Below, piece by piece: positions 8,663-18,366 of a stretch of 64,000 bases of DNA. The notes beneath the pieces were generated by a model, which did no database searches, was not told where the DNA came from, and saw only the letters and a list, made by a program, of their open reading frames with translations. Made by a program: the position numbers and the translations under genes. Each line of letters begins with the position of its first letter. The stretch's first letter is position 1. The DNA is from Singulisphaera acidiphila DSM 18658 (GTDB taxonomy: Bacteria > Planctomycetota > Planctomycetia > Isosphaerales > Isosphaeraceae), in NCBI RefSeq assembly GCF_000242455.2, contig NC_019892.1:2108001-2172000 (forward strand), in the 5' to 3' direction.

Positions 8663-10513
8663 CTAGGACAGAAGCGAGTTCCCTTCCATCGCGGAGCCCT
8701 TGGGCACTCCCAGGGCGTCGAGAATCGTCGGCGCGAGGTCGAGGAGGGAGGCGTCCTTATCCTGAAAGGGCCGGTTCATGAACAGGACACCCGGCACGAG
8801 TGCTGGATCAACGATGTGATCGCCGCTCCATTTTTTTCGATTGTCCTCGAAGTGTCCTTCGCCGACTCCACCCAGTGAGGAGCCCCAGGAGATCCGATAC
8901 CCTCGGGAGAAATTCACGAGCAGGTCGGGGGCTTCCTCAACGAAGGGGCCGCTGTAGACCGACTCGCGCGGCAGGACGCTTCGGATGGCCACCTCACTCG
9001 TGGCTGAGTCGACCATGCCTGCCAGCCCTTGAGCGATCGAGGTCTTGAGACTGGCGACGTCGTCGGGCTTGACGATCCCCTGGCCTTCTCGCCCTTCGAT
9101 GTTGAGGTAGATCCCGCTCAGGCCGAGGGCATAGGCCTGAGTCTTGCTCCAATCTACGCTCTTGAGGAAGTCGCCCGCCTCTTCGCCTGGCTTCATGCCG
9201 TCGCGCAGGGTCAGGAGACCTTGGTCGTGGAGCATGGTATTCAGGTTGACGCCCCGGCGGAAGCTGCCGAAGCCATGATCGCTGAGGACGACGACGAATG
9301 TGTCTTCGTCAGCATATTGAAGCGCTTTGCCGACGATCGCATCGCCCCGGCGATATTGCTCTTCAATGACCCCGGCGTAGGCGGATGACGGAGCCCGCCC
9401 TTGATTGGCAGGATGATCCGGCTCGAGGTATCGCCAGAAGAGGTGCTGGACCCGGTCAGGGGTGTCGAACAGGCAGTAGAGGAGTCCTTCGTCGAATCGA
9501 TCGAGCTCGCGGAGCAACATCGCTTCGCGCTCGCGCCAGGCCGTGTCGCACTGGTCGAGGAAGGCGTCTTCGCCAAACCGCTCGTTATTCAAGCCGGCAT
9601 GATCCTCGACCATGCCTGTCGTGTGGTAGAGACCACCGATGTCTTCCGCCAGGGTCGCCGCGTAATCCGCCGGGTGGCTGATGGGAAACAGCGGAGTCTC
9701 GACGTCGAAGTTGATCGGTGACGCATAAAGTGCGAGCGATGGTTCGAGCTGGACGAGGTGGAACCTGACGAGTCCGCGTACCGACTGGAGCATGCCGAGT
9801 TTGAATTTGACCCGGACCCAGTCGCTCCACTCCCCTTCTCTAATCTCGAGTTCCTTGGGGGCCCCCGCCGAGCGGAGGATCACCCGACGACCGGCCAGGT
9901 CGGGGTGGAGGGTCACGTCAAACCGGAGGTCCCCTCCCCCCTTCGGGTTTCTCGGCCCGATCAGGTAGGTCTCGATCGGGCCTTCGATTCCGGCGGGGAG
10001 TTGGACGATGTTTTCGCTCTCGCCCGGTTTCACCTCGTCACTCGAGGTATAGTAGGTGGCTGTTCCTAGTCCACCGCGGAGGTCAGGGACGCCCATGCCC
10101 GAGAGCATCCTCCCCCGGAGCGGCTCCGGGGGATAAGTACATGGACAGCGGACGATCGTTGAGCCGAGCCCAGCCTCGGTCAGAAGATCCCAGACCGGTC
10201 GACCTCGGCGGAGGTTGACGGCCTTGGGGGGGAGGAACGCCCCTCTCGCTTCGTAACGGTTCAGGGCGAAGTCGGGAAGATAGGTTCGCGGGTCGCGCCT
10301 GATGAAGTCGAAGATGCCGTGACCGCCCGGGTTCACCCCCGTGGCGAAGGTGGACCAGGCCACGGGAGTCTGGGCCGGGGAGGTGGTTGCAACCCTCGAG
10401 AAGCCGCCGCGTCTCTTGAGCTCCGCCAGGTTGGGCAGCTGCCCTGCCTCGAGCATCGCTTCGACGATCCGGGGCTCGAGACCGTCCAGACCGATCACGA
10501 TCGTCTTTTTCAT
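8663..10513 (-). CDS. Type I phosphodiesterase/nucleotide pyrophosphatase family protein
   Basis: A 616-residue soluble-looking member of the alkaline phosphatase superfamily. The N-terminus VIGLDGLEP carries a metal-binding aspartate. A nucleophile region TTSPAQTPVAWSTFATG and GGHGIFDF follow, and VVVLSDHGFGSF and the C-terminal LLDLAPTILDALG are typical of the family. The ATG at 10513 is preceded by GGAGG about ten bases upstream. These enzymes hydrolyse phosphodiester or phosphonoester bonds; the substrate is not readable here. It lies beside the other alkaline-phosphatase-superfamily gene, 215 bases apart and on the same strand, so the pair may act on related substrates. Confidence 0.8.
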   Translation of the reverse strand: MKKTIVIGLDGLEPRIVEAMLEAGQLPNLAELKRRGGFSRVATTSPAQTPVAWSTFATGVNPGGHGIFDFIRRDPRTYLPDFALNRYEARGAFLPPKAVNLRRGRPVWDLLTEAGLGSTIVRCPCTYPPEPLRGRMLSGMGVPDLRGGLGTATYYTSSDEVKPGESENIVQLPAGIEGPIETYLIGPRNPKGGGDLRFDVTLHPDLAGRRVILRSAGAPKELEIREGEWSDWVRVKFKLGMLQSVRGLVRFHLVQLEPSLALYASPINFDVETPLFPISHPADYAATLAEDIGGLYHTTGMVEDHAGLNNERFGEDAFLDQCDTAWREREAMLLRELDRFDEGLLYCLFDTPDRVQHLFWRYLEPDHPANQGRAPSSAYAGVIEEQYRRGDAIVGKALQYADEDTFVVVLSDHGFGSFRRGVNLNTMLHDQGLLTLRDGMKPGEEAGDFLKSVDWSKTQAYALGLSGIYLNIEGREGQGIVKPDDVASLKTSIAQGLAGMVDSATSEVAIRSVLPRESVYSGPFVEEAPDLLVNFSRGYRISWGSSLGGVGEGHFEDNRKKWSGDHIVDPALVPGVLFMNRPFQDKDASLLDLAPTILDALGVPKGSAMEGNSLLS

Positions 10514-10641
10514 CGACGCTTGAACCTCCTCTGTTCCGAGCGGCGTCCGCCCCAATCTCGAATCGATCGTGTTACCGGCATCTCGTCTGCCGCTCGCCCT
10601 TCCCGCCGCGAAGGTTACCAACCGACGGCCTTATCTTCTTC

Positions 10642-10872
10642 TCAGCGTCGCGACTGAGCAGCCTGTTCCTTGGTTTTTGGGGAAAAGTGCGGCCCGCGTA
10701 CGTGCTGGGCCGACTTAGGCGTGGCCCGCTCGCTTCGCCGCCAACGAAAGAGGAAGCGTAACGTGTTCCGCCCAAACATCATGAAGAGGCCTACGACCGT
10801 CGCGATCACCGACGTCATCGGTAGTACGGTTTCCGGTCCGAAATAGGCAAGTAGAACGACGGTCGACACCAT
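10642..10872 (-). CDS. Small conserved membrane protein
   Basis: A 76-residue protein with a hydrophobic N-terminal half (VVLLAYFGPETVLPMTSVIATVVGLFMMFG) and a basic, polar tail. The FGPETVLPMTS-type segment followed by a glycine-rich hydrophobic helix looks like a short planctomycete membrane protein family that I recall with some variants, but no function is known. The ATG at 10872 is the natural start. It sits about 130 bases upstream of the phosphodiesterase gene on the same strand and could share its transcript. Confidence 0.6.
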   Translation of the reverse strand: MVSTVVLLAYFGPETVLPMTSVIATVVGLFMMFGRNTLRFLFRWRRSERATPKSAQHVRGPHFSPKTKEQAAQSRR

Positions 10873-12400
10873 GGCAATCGCCTCTTAATATCGAGTGTTC
10901 AAGTTTTGAGTGGTTATTCGACTCGAGTCTTCACGCGAAAATCCAAAGACACGCGTATGTGCCCGAATCTCACGAGTAAGATCGTGTCGTCTAGACGAGC
11001 ACTCGGATTCGTCAGGCTAGAAGTCGCCAATCACCTTGCGTCGATTCGCTCTCTCGGGACGTCTGGAAGAACGTCTGAGAGATTGACCCCGAAGAGAACT
11101 CGTATGTTCTCCGGTAGAATTCGACTAGGTTGAGGGGCGGTTGCGGTTGAACCAGCGGTGGCGGCGGTCCGCTTTTACTTTCCCGAAGGATCGGGGAAAC
11201 CCGATCGCAGTTGGGTGGCGATTCGATCGGCGATCGAACCGGTCACTTCAGGATCGCTGCCGAATTCCCTGACGACTTCTTTGGATAATGAAGTCCGATT
11301 GGGGCTCGGTAGCGAGACAAGATCAGAGAAGGAACTCAGCAGAGGAGTCGGTGGAGGATCCTGGGGCGCAAAACGGTCTTCGCGGAATCGAGGGCATGCT
11401 GGACCCCGATGCGAACCTGCCACACCGCGATTTGAGCGGTGGGGAGGCTGCCCCCTGGTTTCAGGCGGGCGGACGCGTTCCCGTTGCGCTCGAGCTTCAA
11501 GCCCAACTCCGGCCAGATCGGTTCGCAGAGCCGCTCGGGAGATTCGTTGCCAACCTCGAATTCCGCGGGTAGAGCCGCGGATTCCAGAGAGAAACGCTTC
11601 TTGGATATCGGCCGAGAATTCCTTGCCGATACACCGAGGCGAGCCTTCGCCGCCGGGTCAATCACCGGGAGTCGAGCGGGGGCCTGCCCTGTAGGGTGAG
11701 AGCCCTTGTCACTCGGCGAAGGGCCCGAAGCGGCTGCTGAGGCACCGGGCGGAAGCGACTGGGAAAGCCAGGAGAGATCAAGGAGATCCGGCGTCGTCGC
11801 CTGGATGACAACCGCGAGGAGGATCAAGCGTCGGAAGGTCAACCGTACAATCCAGGCTCGATCCATGAGCGCGGCGTCCACCAGAAGAAACGTCGGATCC
11901 GTCCGAAAGTCTCCACATAATCATCGGTAGTATCGGAAGAATCGGCCACGGATTGAACCCCAATCTTTCGGAATTCCTCAGTGTCTTGGTCGTGATGAGA
12001 TTTCATTTGTCTCCAGAGGACTTAGATAAAACCGATTTTCTTAAGACTTGGAGGCTCCAGCGGGTTCGATCGGGCCACCTTCGTCCTTAAAGGGTTGACT
12101 TGCCTGATAGCGGCTGCTGTTTGTGGAGGATTGGGGGAAATAGGATGTCTGTTTCTGTCCTGTCCGATTCAAACAATGCCTGTGTTGGCAAATGTTGTCT
12201 GACGCGTTGAGGTGTTCACGGCTGGAGCGAATCCGGATCGTCCGAAGGGGGGGCAGGATGCTTTTCGCAAAGGGAATTGTACCGAGGCCCTTGTGACTCC
12301 GTCTGGCTGTTGCTAACCTCGCGCTTGCTCCGGGCTCGAAAAGACCGCGCCGAGGTTCGGCAATGGTCTTCGCGGCTCACCCGAGGCCAGGACTCGCCCG
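10873..12400. other. Gene-poor stretch
   Basis: Apart from the doubtful gene at 11336-11866, I see no convincing coding sequence in these roughly 1.5 kb. The segments 10873-11170 and 11870-12400 contain only short frames without motifs. No RNA gene or mobile-element end was recognised. The right end must hold the promoter of the radical-SAM gene. Confidence 0.4.
11336..11866 (-). CDS. Hypothetical secreted protein, possibly frameshifted
   Basis: A 176-residue reading frame starting at ATG 11866. It has an N-terminal basic and hydrophobic signal-like segment (RRLILLAVVIQATTPD) followed by a Pro/Ser-rich linker and a mixed region. Codon use looks like that of neighbouring genes. The frame stops at 11336, while a second minus-strand frame down to 11175 carries a plausible continuation (residues such as SKEVVREFGSDPEVTG). 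A frameshift near 11340-11420 is therefore possible, by sequencing or by mutation. No recognised domain is seen. The neighbours give no clue to a role. Confidence 0.35.
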   Translation of the reverse strand: MDRAWIVRLTFRRLILLAVVIQATTPDLLDLSWLSQSLPPGASAAASGPSPSDKGSHPTGQAPARLPVIDPAAKARLGVSARNSRPISKKRFSLESAALPAEFEVGNESPERLCEPIWPELGLKLERNGNASARLKPGGSLPTAQIAVWQVRIGVQHALDSAKTVLRPRILHRLLC

Positions 12401-13963
12401 ATGGCACGTATTTGCCTGATTAACCCACGCTTCCCGACCTCATTCTGGGGTTTGAATCACGGCCTTCCCTTGCTTGGCAAGAAGGCCAACATGCCGGTCC
12501 TGGCCCTGCCCGTCCTCGCGGGACTCACGCCCGCGGAGCACGAGGTTGTGCTCATCGACGAAAATGTCCAGGAGATTGATTTCGACGCTCTCGAGGGCTT
12601 CGACATCGTCGGCCTGACTGGCATGACGGTTCAACGCGACCGAATGCGCGACATCTTGCTCGAGTTGCAGGCACGCGACATCTTCGTTGTGATCGGCGGC
12701 CCTTGGATTACCGTGGCCGAGGACTGGTTCCGCGGCCTGGTCGACGTCATGTTCGTCGGCGAGGCCGAGGAGACATGGCCCAAGTTCCTTGAGGACTGGA
12801 GCCGGAACGAGTGGAAGCCGCGGTACGAGCAGGCAGAGAAGACGGACATGACCAAGGTCCCGCTCCCGCGCTACGACCTGGTCCCGTTCCGTGAGTATGC
12901 AATGGGGTGCATCCAGACCTCACGCGGCTGCCCGTTCCAGTGCGAGTTCTGTGACATCATCGTGATCTTCGGCCGTAAGCCCAGGGTCAAGACGGCCGAG
13001 TTGGTCGTGGCCGAGATCGATGCTCAGCACAAGCTCGGTGTCCATGTCATATTCCTGGTTGATGATAACTTTATCGGTAACAAGAAAGCGGCCAAGGTCA
13101 TCCTTCGCGCCATTGTGGAGTGGCAGAAGCAGCACGGCTATCCGCTCGCCTTCTTCACCGAAGCCTCGCTCGACCTCGCCGAGGACGATGAGCTGATGCA
13201 GCTCATGGCCGACGCCGGCATGGTCGCCGTCTTCATCGGCGTCGAGAGTCCCGATGAAGATGCGCTTCGCGAAACCAAGAAATATCAAAATGTCCGCGGT
13301 GGACTGATCGAACGCGTCCACAAAGTGCAAGCCGCCGGGCTCGAGGTCTACGCGGGGATGATCGTCGGGTTCGACAGCGATGATACGGGAATCTTCGAGC
13401 GTCAGTTCGAGTTCCTCCAACGGGCCCGGGTGATCGGGGCCATGGCCGGCATGCTCTCGGCGATCCCCAAGACCCCGCTCTACGATCGCCTCGAAGCTGC
13501 GGGCCGGCTTGATAATGCGGCGGCCGATGACCCGAGGATCGCCACCAACGTGATCCCCCTGCTCATGTCTCGCGAGGAGATGCGCGACGGCTGGCTCGAC
13601 TTGATGGATCGACTCTACGACGCCGAAAACTACTTCGAGCGGTTCGATGAGCTGTTCATCAAGGGGAAGCTCCCGCTGGCGAGCGCCAAGATGCGTTGGC
13701 TCCGCCGCCACAAGCCTTTGGCCTATCTCAAGAACCAGACGCTCACGATCCTAGGGGCCCTGGGCATGCTGTTTCGACTGTGGACCGATCCACGGACCAA
13801 ACCGTACCGCCCTGTTTATGCCAAATATCTTCGCAAGATGATCCTCTCCGGCCGTCCGCCGCGCTACCTCTTTCAGTTCGCCTGGAAATGCATCCTCCAC
13901 ACCCACTTCGCGACCATGACCCGGCAGATGGTCCGCGGTGAATCGCGCCTGGTCAATACGTAA
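12401..13963 (+). CDS. B12-binding radical SAM protein, HpnP/DUF4070-like
   Basis: A 520-residue protein with an N-terminal cobalamin-binding-like Rossmann domain (about 1-135, ICLINPRFPTSFWG then GLTGMTVQ and VIGGPW), a radical-SAM core with C177-x3-C181-x2-C184 in SRGCPFQCEFCD, and a C-terminal DUF4070-like region. CDIIVIFGRKPR, FLVDDNFIGNKK and VESPDEDALRETKKYQN closely recall HpnP, the hopanoid C-2 methylase, and its relatives. A methylation of a hydrophobic or lipid substrate is therefore plausible, but the paralogues in this family are numerous and the substrate is inference. No other hopanoid genes are in the window. It is convergent with ubiD. Confidence 0.75.
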   Translation: MARICLINPRFPTSFWGLNHGLPLLGKKANMPVLALPVLAGLTPAEHEVVLIDENVQEIDFDALEGFDIVGLTGMTVQRDRMRDILLELQARDIFVVIGGPWITVAEDWFRGLVDVMFVGEAEETWPKFLEDWSRNEWKPRYEQAEKTDMTKVPLPRYDLVPFREYAMGCIQTSRGCPFQCEFCDIIVIFGRKPRVKTAELVVAEIDAQHKLGVHVIFLVDDNFIGNKKAAKVILRAIVEWQKQHGYPLAFFTEASLDLAEDDELMQLMADAGMVAVFIGVESPDEDALRETKKYQNVRGGLIERVHKVQAAGLEVYAGMIVGFDSDDTGIFERQFEFLQRARVIGAMAGMLSAIPKTPLYDRLEAAGRLDNAAADDPRIATNVIPLLMSREEMRDGWLDLMDRLYDAENYFERFDELFIKGKLPLASAKMRWLRRHKPLAYLKNQTLTILGALGMLFRLWTDPRTKPYRPVYAKYLRKMILSGRPPRYLFQFAWKCILHTHFATMTRQMVRGESRLVNT

Positions 13964-14005
13964 GGGGCATTCTGGGTTTGCGGGCTTCTTTTCCAGGCGA
14001 TTGGG

Positions 14006-15835
14006 CTAGAGAATTCCGTGGAGCGGTCGGCCCGGCCCTGCCAGGGCATCAACCTTACGTTCGATGCTCGGGTCATCGATCAAGGGGGGGGCGTGGTGCG
14101 GCTTGATCCGGGCGTCGATCACCAGGGAGCCGACGCATCCCCAATGCTTCTGGGTGATCGAGGCGCCGATGCCTTCGATGTCGGACGCGGGATTCGAGCG
14201 AGTGAACGTCACCCAGAGAAAATTCTTCTCACTCCGCGCAGTGAACTCACTGTCGTCGACCACAACAATCAAGGGGAACCCATCGACGCGATCCCTGGGC
14301 CCGTCGGATTCCGTGAGGCGTCGGAGCGCTTCCGAACCCGGCTCGTACGGCGGTCCTTGAACCACAAGAATCCCCGGAAGTGCAACCCGAGGCGAATGGA
14401 AGCCCTCGGGGAGACGAAGGTCCGCGGGAAGCTCCGTTGCGAGCGCTCGACGTACGGGACCGGCTGCGGCAATCACGACTTTTGAACCTTGGTTGAAGCC
14501 GTGGCCTGAGTAGTCGAGAGTGTCGATCGTCGTCCTTGTCTGGAAGTGGAGGTCGTTTTCCCAGTCGACCCGCTCGAGCAGGTGGCGGAAGAATCGCGGG
14601 AGATCGTCGATATCGAGGGTCGGGTCGTCCTCACGCGCAACGATCAGGAGATACTTGGCCAACGACATTTGCCCTTGGCCCAGGATCGCGTTGGCGGTGG
14701 TCAAGATTTCCTGAGGTCGACGCACCTCGGCGTAAGGGACATAACGCTCGCTGGCGATCGCGAGCAGGAGCGGGTGGACACCCGCCGCATCGACCGCATG
14801 GACTGCGTGAACGCCGGGGAGGACGGTCGGGACCAGAGGCCCCGTTAGCTCGTGGATCAGGGCGCCGAACGATGTGTCTTCCTGGGGGGGACGGCCCACC
14901 GACGTAAACGGCCAGAGCGCTCCCGCGCGGTGGTAGACCCGCTCGACGCGGAGAACCGGGAAATCATGCGTCAGGCTATAATAGCCGAGGTGGTCGCCAA
15001 ACGGTCCTTCCGGCTTGCAGACGTCGGGGTCGATCGTGCCGGTGATCACGAAGTCGGCCTCCGCAGGCATCGGGAGTTGGCCCGGCGGAGAGACCATCCG
15101 GATCCGGTGACCGGCCAGGGCCCCGGCGAAGCTCAATTCGGGGAGTCCCTCGGGGAGGGGCATGACGGCGGCGACTGTCAAGGCCGGAGGCCCGCCGACG
15201 AAGATGTTGACGCGAAGCGGCTCCCCTCGGCGGATCGCCGCCGCGTGGTGCACTCCGATCCCGCGATGGATCTGGTAATGCAGGCCGATTTCACGATTCG
15301 GCTCGTAGGCGTTGCCCGAGAGCTGGACCCGATACATACCCAGGTTCGACTTGGCGAGGCCGGGCCGATCGGGATCTTCGGAATAGACTTGCGGCAAGGT
15401 GATGAAGGCACCGCCGTCGCGGGGCCAGGACTGGAGTTGCGGTAGTCGGTCGATTGTGGTCGTCTGCCCGAGGATTGGTCCGCGAGTGACCCGCCGGGGG
15501 AGCAAGTGGAGGGCGGTCTTCGGGACGCTCCGGTATCGCCAAGGGTTCCGGAGCAACGCGGGGGGCGTCACCTTGATTTCGACGAGTCGCCGCACGGCTT
15601 CGAGGGTGTCGCGGAACAAGAAACGGGTTCGGTCGAGTGTCCCGAACAGGTTACCGATCATTCCGAAGGGGCTTCCCTTGACGCGACGGAACAAGAGGGC
15701 CGGCCCTTCGGCTTCGTAGACCCTGCGCTGAATCGCCGCCGCTTCGAGGTAGGGGTCGATTTCTTCGTCGATCTCGACCAGCATCCGATGGGTCCGCAGG
15801 TCATTCACGCAATCGGCCAAGGTGCGATAGCCCAT
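14006..15835 (-). CDS. UbiD family decarboxylase (menaquinone late step, MqnL-like)
   Basis: A 609-residue UbiD-family enzyme that would use prenylated FMN to remove a carboxyl group from an aromatic quinone precursor. The family signature EGPFGDHLGYYS (about residue 285) holds conserved acidic residues, and HWGCVGSLVID lies near the C-terminus. The ATG at 15835 starts MGYRTLADCV, a usual N-terminus. It is divergent from ubiE-ubiX-SDR-ubiA across 207 bases. With UbiX (the prenyl-FMN supplier) and UbiA next door, the set fits the late steps of the futalosine menaquinone pathway, where the UbiA-, UbiD- and UbiX-like enzymes are called MqnP, MqnL and MqnM. Confidence 0.88.
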   Translation of the reverse strand: MGYRTLADCVNDLRTHRMLVEIDEEIDPYLEAAAIQRRVYEAEGPALLFRRVKGSPFGMIGNLFGTLDRTRFLFRDTLEAVRRLVEIKVTPPALLRNPWRYRSVPKTALHLLPRRVTRGPILGQTTTIDRLPQLQSWPRDGGAFITLPQVYSEDPDRPGLAKSNLGMYRVQLSGNAYEPNREIGLHYQIHRGIGVHHAAAIRRGEPLRVNIFVGGPPALTVAAVMPLPEGLPELSFAGALAGHRIRMVSPPGQLPMPAEADFVITGTIDPDVCKPEGPFGDHLGYYSLTHDFPVLRVERVYHRAGALWPFTSVGRPPQEDTSFGALIHELTGPLVPTVLPGVHAVHAVDAAGVHPLLLAIASERYVPYAEVRRPQEILTTANAILGQGQMSLAKYLLIVAREDDPTLDIDDLPRFFRHLLERVDWENDLHFQTRTTIDTLDYSGHGFNQGSKVVIAAAGPVRRALATELPADLRLPEGFHSPRVALPGILVVQGPPYEPGSEALRRLTESDGPRDRVDGFPLIVVVDDSEFTARSEKNFLWVTFTRSNPASDIEGIGASITQKHWGCVGSLVIDARIKPHHAPPLIDDPSIERKVDALAGPGRPLHGIL

Positions 15836-16042
15836 ATCGATTCAGCGGCTCCGGGCGCTCTTGAATGTCGGACGGTTCACACCACAAGCGTAGGAACTCG
15901 ACCGAGGATCGCCAAGTCTTCGTCGTTCCTTTCGGTCCGAAGTGCGATATCGAGCCACGGCCCATTGACGCTACAATCAGAAGAGGTCATAGAGAGCGAC
16001 GGTCGAGTCGACCCGCTTTGGGGAATCGGGAAGGGAATGGGA

Positions 16043-16816
16043 ATGTCCACGGAGACCGAACCGGCAGAGAGCCAGCACGAGGCGGCCGCCGTCGATAAAT
16101 CGTCGATGCGCGTGCGGTCGATGTTTACCTCGATCGCGGGGAAGTACGACCTGCTCAACCACCTCTTGAGCCTGAATGTCGACCGCCTCTGGCGCCGGTT
16201 CACGACCAGGACCGTTCCGCCCGAGCCGGGCGTCCCGGTTCTCGACTGTTGCACTGGCACCGCGGACCTTGCACTCGCCTACGACCGGGCGAGCCAGGGA
16301 CGTTCGCCGGTCATTGGCACCGACTTTTGCCACGAAATGCTTCGGCTTGGCAACGGCAAGGTCAAGAAGGCGGGGGCGAGCGACCGAATTGTGTTAGTGG
16401 AGGGGGACACCCAGCGCCTCCCCTTGCCCAGCGACACCTTCGGGATCGTCACGGTCGCCTTCGGCCTCCGAAACGTGAGCGACACCGTGCGCGGGATCGA
16501 CGAGATGATCCGGGTCGCTCGCCCTGGCGGCAAGGTCGCGATCCTGGAATTCTCGCGTCCGAGGGGGCCCCTGCTCGGCCGGCTCTACCTGGCCTTCTTT
16601 CGCCACGTCCTCCCCAAGGTCGGCCAGGCGATCGCCCCCAACCAGCACGACGCCTACCACTACTTGCCCTCGAGCGTCTTGCAGTTCCCCGACGGTCAGG
16701 CCATGCTCGACCTGCTCACCTCGCGGGGCTTGAACGCAACCGAACACTATCCATTGACCTTCGGGATCGCGACGCTCTACGTGGGAACCAAGCCGCTCCG
16801 AGGGGCTGCGGGATGA
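16043..16816 (+). CDS. ubiE: Demethylmenaquinone methyltransferase (UbiE/MenG)
   Basis: A 257-residue class I SAM methyltransferase. VRSMFTSIAGKYDLLNHLLSLNVD and motif I LDCCTGTADLALA are diagnostic of UbiE/MenG, and AFGLRNV and ILEFSRP are the other signatures. It would C-methylate demethylmenaquinone in the final step. The ATG at 16043 follows an AAGGGA stretch; an in-frame ATG at 16037 is an alternative. The first gene of a compact operon, its stop overlaps the ubiX start by four bases (ATGA at 16813-16816). Confidence 0.9.
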   Translation: MSTETEPAESQHEAAAVDKSSMRVRSMFTSIAGKYDLLNHLLSLNVDRLWRRFTTRTVPPEPGVPVLDCCTGTADLALAYDRASQGRSPVIGTDFCHEMLRLGNGKVKKAGASDRIVLVEGDTQRLPLPSDTFGIVTVAFGLRNVSDTVRGIDEMIRVARPGGKVAILEFSRPRGPLLGRLYLAFFRHVLPKVGQAIAPNQHDAYHYLPSSVLQFPDGQAMLDLLTSRGLNATEHYPLTFGIATLYVGTKPLRGAAG

Positions 16817-17460
16817 GCGCGATCCCCCCTCCCCTCCCTGGCTTCGTCCTGGCGATGACGGGCGCGAGCGGTTCCCCTTACGCCGTGGCGCTCTTGCATG
16901 CGTTGAGCCGGACCGGTCGCACCGTCCATTTGACGATCAGCGAGAGCGGGGTGCAAGTTCTTCGTGAAGAAATGGACATCCATGTCTCACTGGAGAATTT
17001 TGATATCTCGGTCTTTGGCGACGTCGACGCGCAACGGGTCGTCTACCATCACCACAGAGACTTTTCCGCCGGGATTGCCAGTGGGTCGTTCCGGACCGCC
17101 GGCATGGTCGTCGCCCCTTGCAGCATGAGTACCCTCGCGTCGATCGCCCACGGAATCACCACGAGCCTGATCACTCGCGCGGCGGATGTTCATCTGAAAG
17201 AGCGACGTACGCTGATTCTCGTCCCGCGCGAGACTCCGCTCAGCCAGATCCATCTGGAAAACATGCTCAGCGTTACGCGGGCGGGTGCCCTAGTCCTGCC
17301 GGCGATGCCCGGCTGGTATCATCGCCCCGAGACACTCGAGGACCTGATCCAATTCGTCGTCTCGCGGATCTGCGACCAACTTGGTGTCGATCGACCCACT
17401 CGTCGCTGGGGTGAAAGCTCCACGACTGCCCCAGGAACTGGAACCCGCGGAGCCTCCTGA
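16813..17460 (+). CDS. ubiX: UbiX family flavin prenyltransferase
   Basis: A 215-residue flavoprotein of the UbiX/Pad1 family. It would prenylate FMN with dimethylallyl phosphate to make the cofactor used by UbiD. The FMN-binding MTGASGSPYA, APCSMSTLASIAHG and VPRETPLSQIHLENML are the family signatures. The start overlaps ubiE, so translation is coupled. The genomic pairing with ubiD (divergent, 1 kb away) supports supply of prenyl-FMN to that enzyme. It is somewhat longer than minimal UbiX at the C-terminus, with a polar tail of about 20 residues. Confidence 0.92.
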   Translation: MSAIPPPLPGFVLAMTGASGSPYAVALLHALSRTGRTVHLTISESGVQVLREEMDIHVSLENFDISVFGDVDAQRVVYHHHRDFSAGIASGSFRTAGMVVAPCSMSTLASIAHGITTSLITRAADVHLKERRTLILVPRETPLSQIHLENMLSVTRAGALVLPAMPGWYHRPETLEDLIQFVVSRICDQLGVDRPTRRWGESSTTAPGTGTRGAS

Positions 17461-17463
17461 TTC

Positions 17464-18366
17464 ATGGCTGCTGAGCAGAAAAGGGTTGTCCTTCTCACCG
17501 GCGCGTCGGCCGGCATCGGCGCGAGCATTGCTCGAGAACTGGCGCGTCAAGGCTTCGACCTGGTGTTGACCGCAAGGCGCGAAGACCGCCTGAGACAGCT
17601 TGCTGAGGAACTTCGCAAACTGTTAGAGACGAACCCGGCACGCGAACCGGGGCGAGGTCCGATCGACGTTCACATTGTTCCATCGGCTCTCGAGGATCCG
17701 ACCACCCCCGAGCGTCTCGTCGCCGAGACCGTTGCGCGGTTCGGTCGACTTGACGTCCTGATCAACAATGCCGGGTTCGGACTCCCGACCCTGTTCGCCG
17801 ACGCCGACCCCACCGACGTCCGCCGCCAGCTCGAGGTCAACTTCGTTGCCCCGTTGATGCTGAGTCGGCATGCCCTGCCCCACCTGCTCGAGCGGCGAGG
17901 CATGATCATCAACGTCGGCTCGGCGATCAGTTGCGTGGCCAACTCGGCGCTCGGCGCCTATGGGGCAACCAAGGCGGGTCTCGCCTACTGGAACGATGCG
18001 CTCAGACGCGAGCTCCATCACAAGGGGGTCAGGGTCTGTCTGGTCGAGCCCGGTCCGGTGAAGACCGAATTCTTCAGTGCCCTGGAAAAGCTTGCGCCTG
18101 AGAATGGCGAGTACAACCCCTTGCTGGACGCGCCGGCCCCCTGGATGTCGGCTCGGGTCGACGACGTGGCCCGGCGGATCGTTCGCTTGATTGAACATCC
18201 CCAGCGGCGTCTCTCCGTTCCGCGCCGGTTTGTTTGGCCCTGGCGTATGCTTGGCGGCCTGTTCCGATTCTGGCCGTGGCTGGGCGACCTGGGGCTTTCC
18301 ACGATGACAAAACATTTCGACAAGAAGGGGGATCTGAATCGGTCCCCCTCCCGGAGCCTTCGGTGA
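17464..18366 (+). CDS. SDR family oxidoreductase in the quinone operon
   Basis: A 300-residue classical SDR with TGASAGIG (about residue 12), NNAGFG, a catalytic serine in VGSAIS and YGATK. The C-terminal 50 residues (VPRRFVWPWRMLGGLFRFWP) are hydrophobic and basic, which suggests membrane association, as in SDRs that act on lipids. It starts three bases after the ubiX stop and its own stop overlaps ubiA by one base (TGATG), so it is embedded in the quinone operon. A function in quinone or prenyl-lipid modification is inference; no known futalosine-pathway step needs it. Confidence 0.85.
   Translation: MAAEQKRVVLLTGASAGIGASIARELARQGFDLVLTARREDRLRQLAEELRKLLETNPAREPGRGPIDVHIVPSALEDPTTPERLVAETVARFGRLDVLINNAGFGLPTLFADADPTDVRRQLEVNFVAPLMLSRHALPHLLERRGMIINVGSAISCVANSALGAYGATKAGLAYWNDALRRELHHKGVRVCLVEPGPVKTEFFSALEKLAPENGEYNPLLDAPAPWMSARVDDVARRIVRLIEHPQRRLSVPRRFVWPWRMLGGLFRFWPWLGDLGLSTMTKHFDKKGDLNRSPSRSLR

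Noticed and set aside
12920..13711. 263-codon minus-strand open frame opposite the radical SAM gene
   Set aside because: It is antisense to conserved motifs and is rich in His/Glu/Asp from the complement of the real codons.
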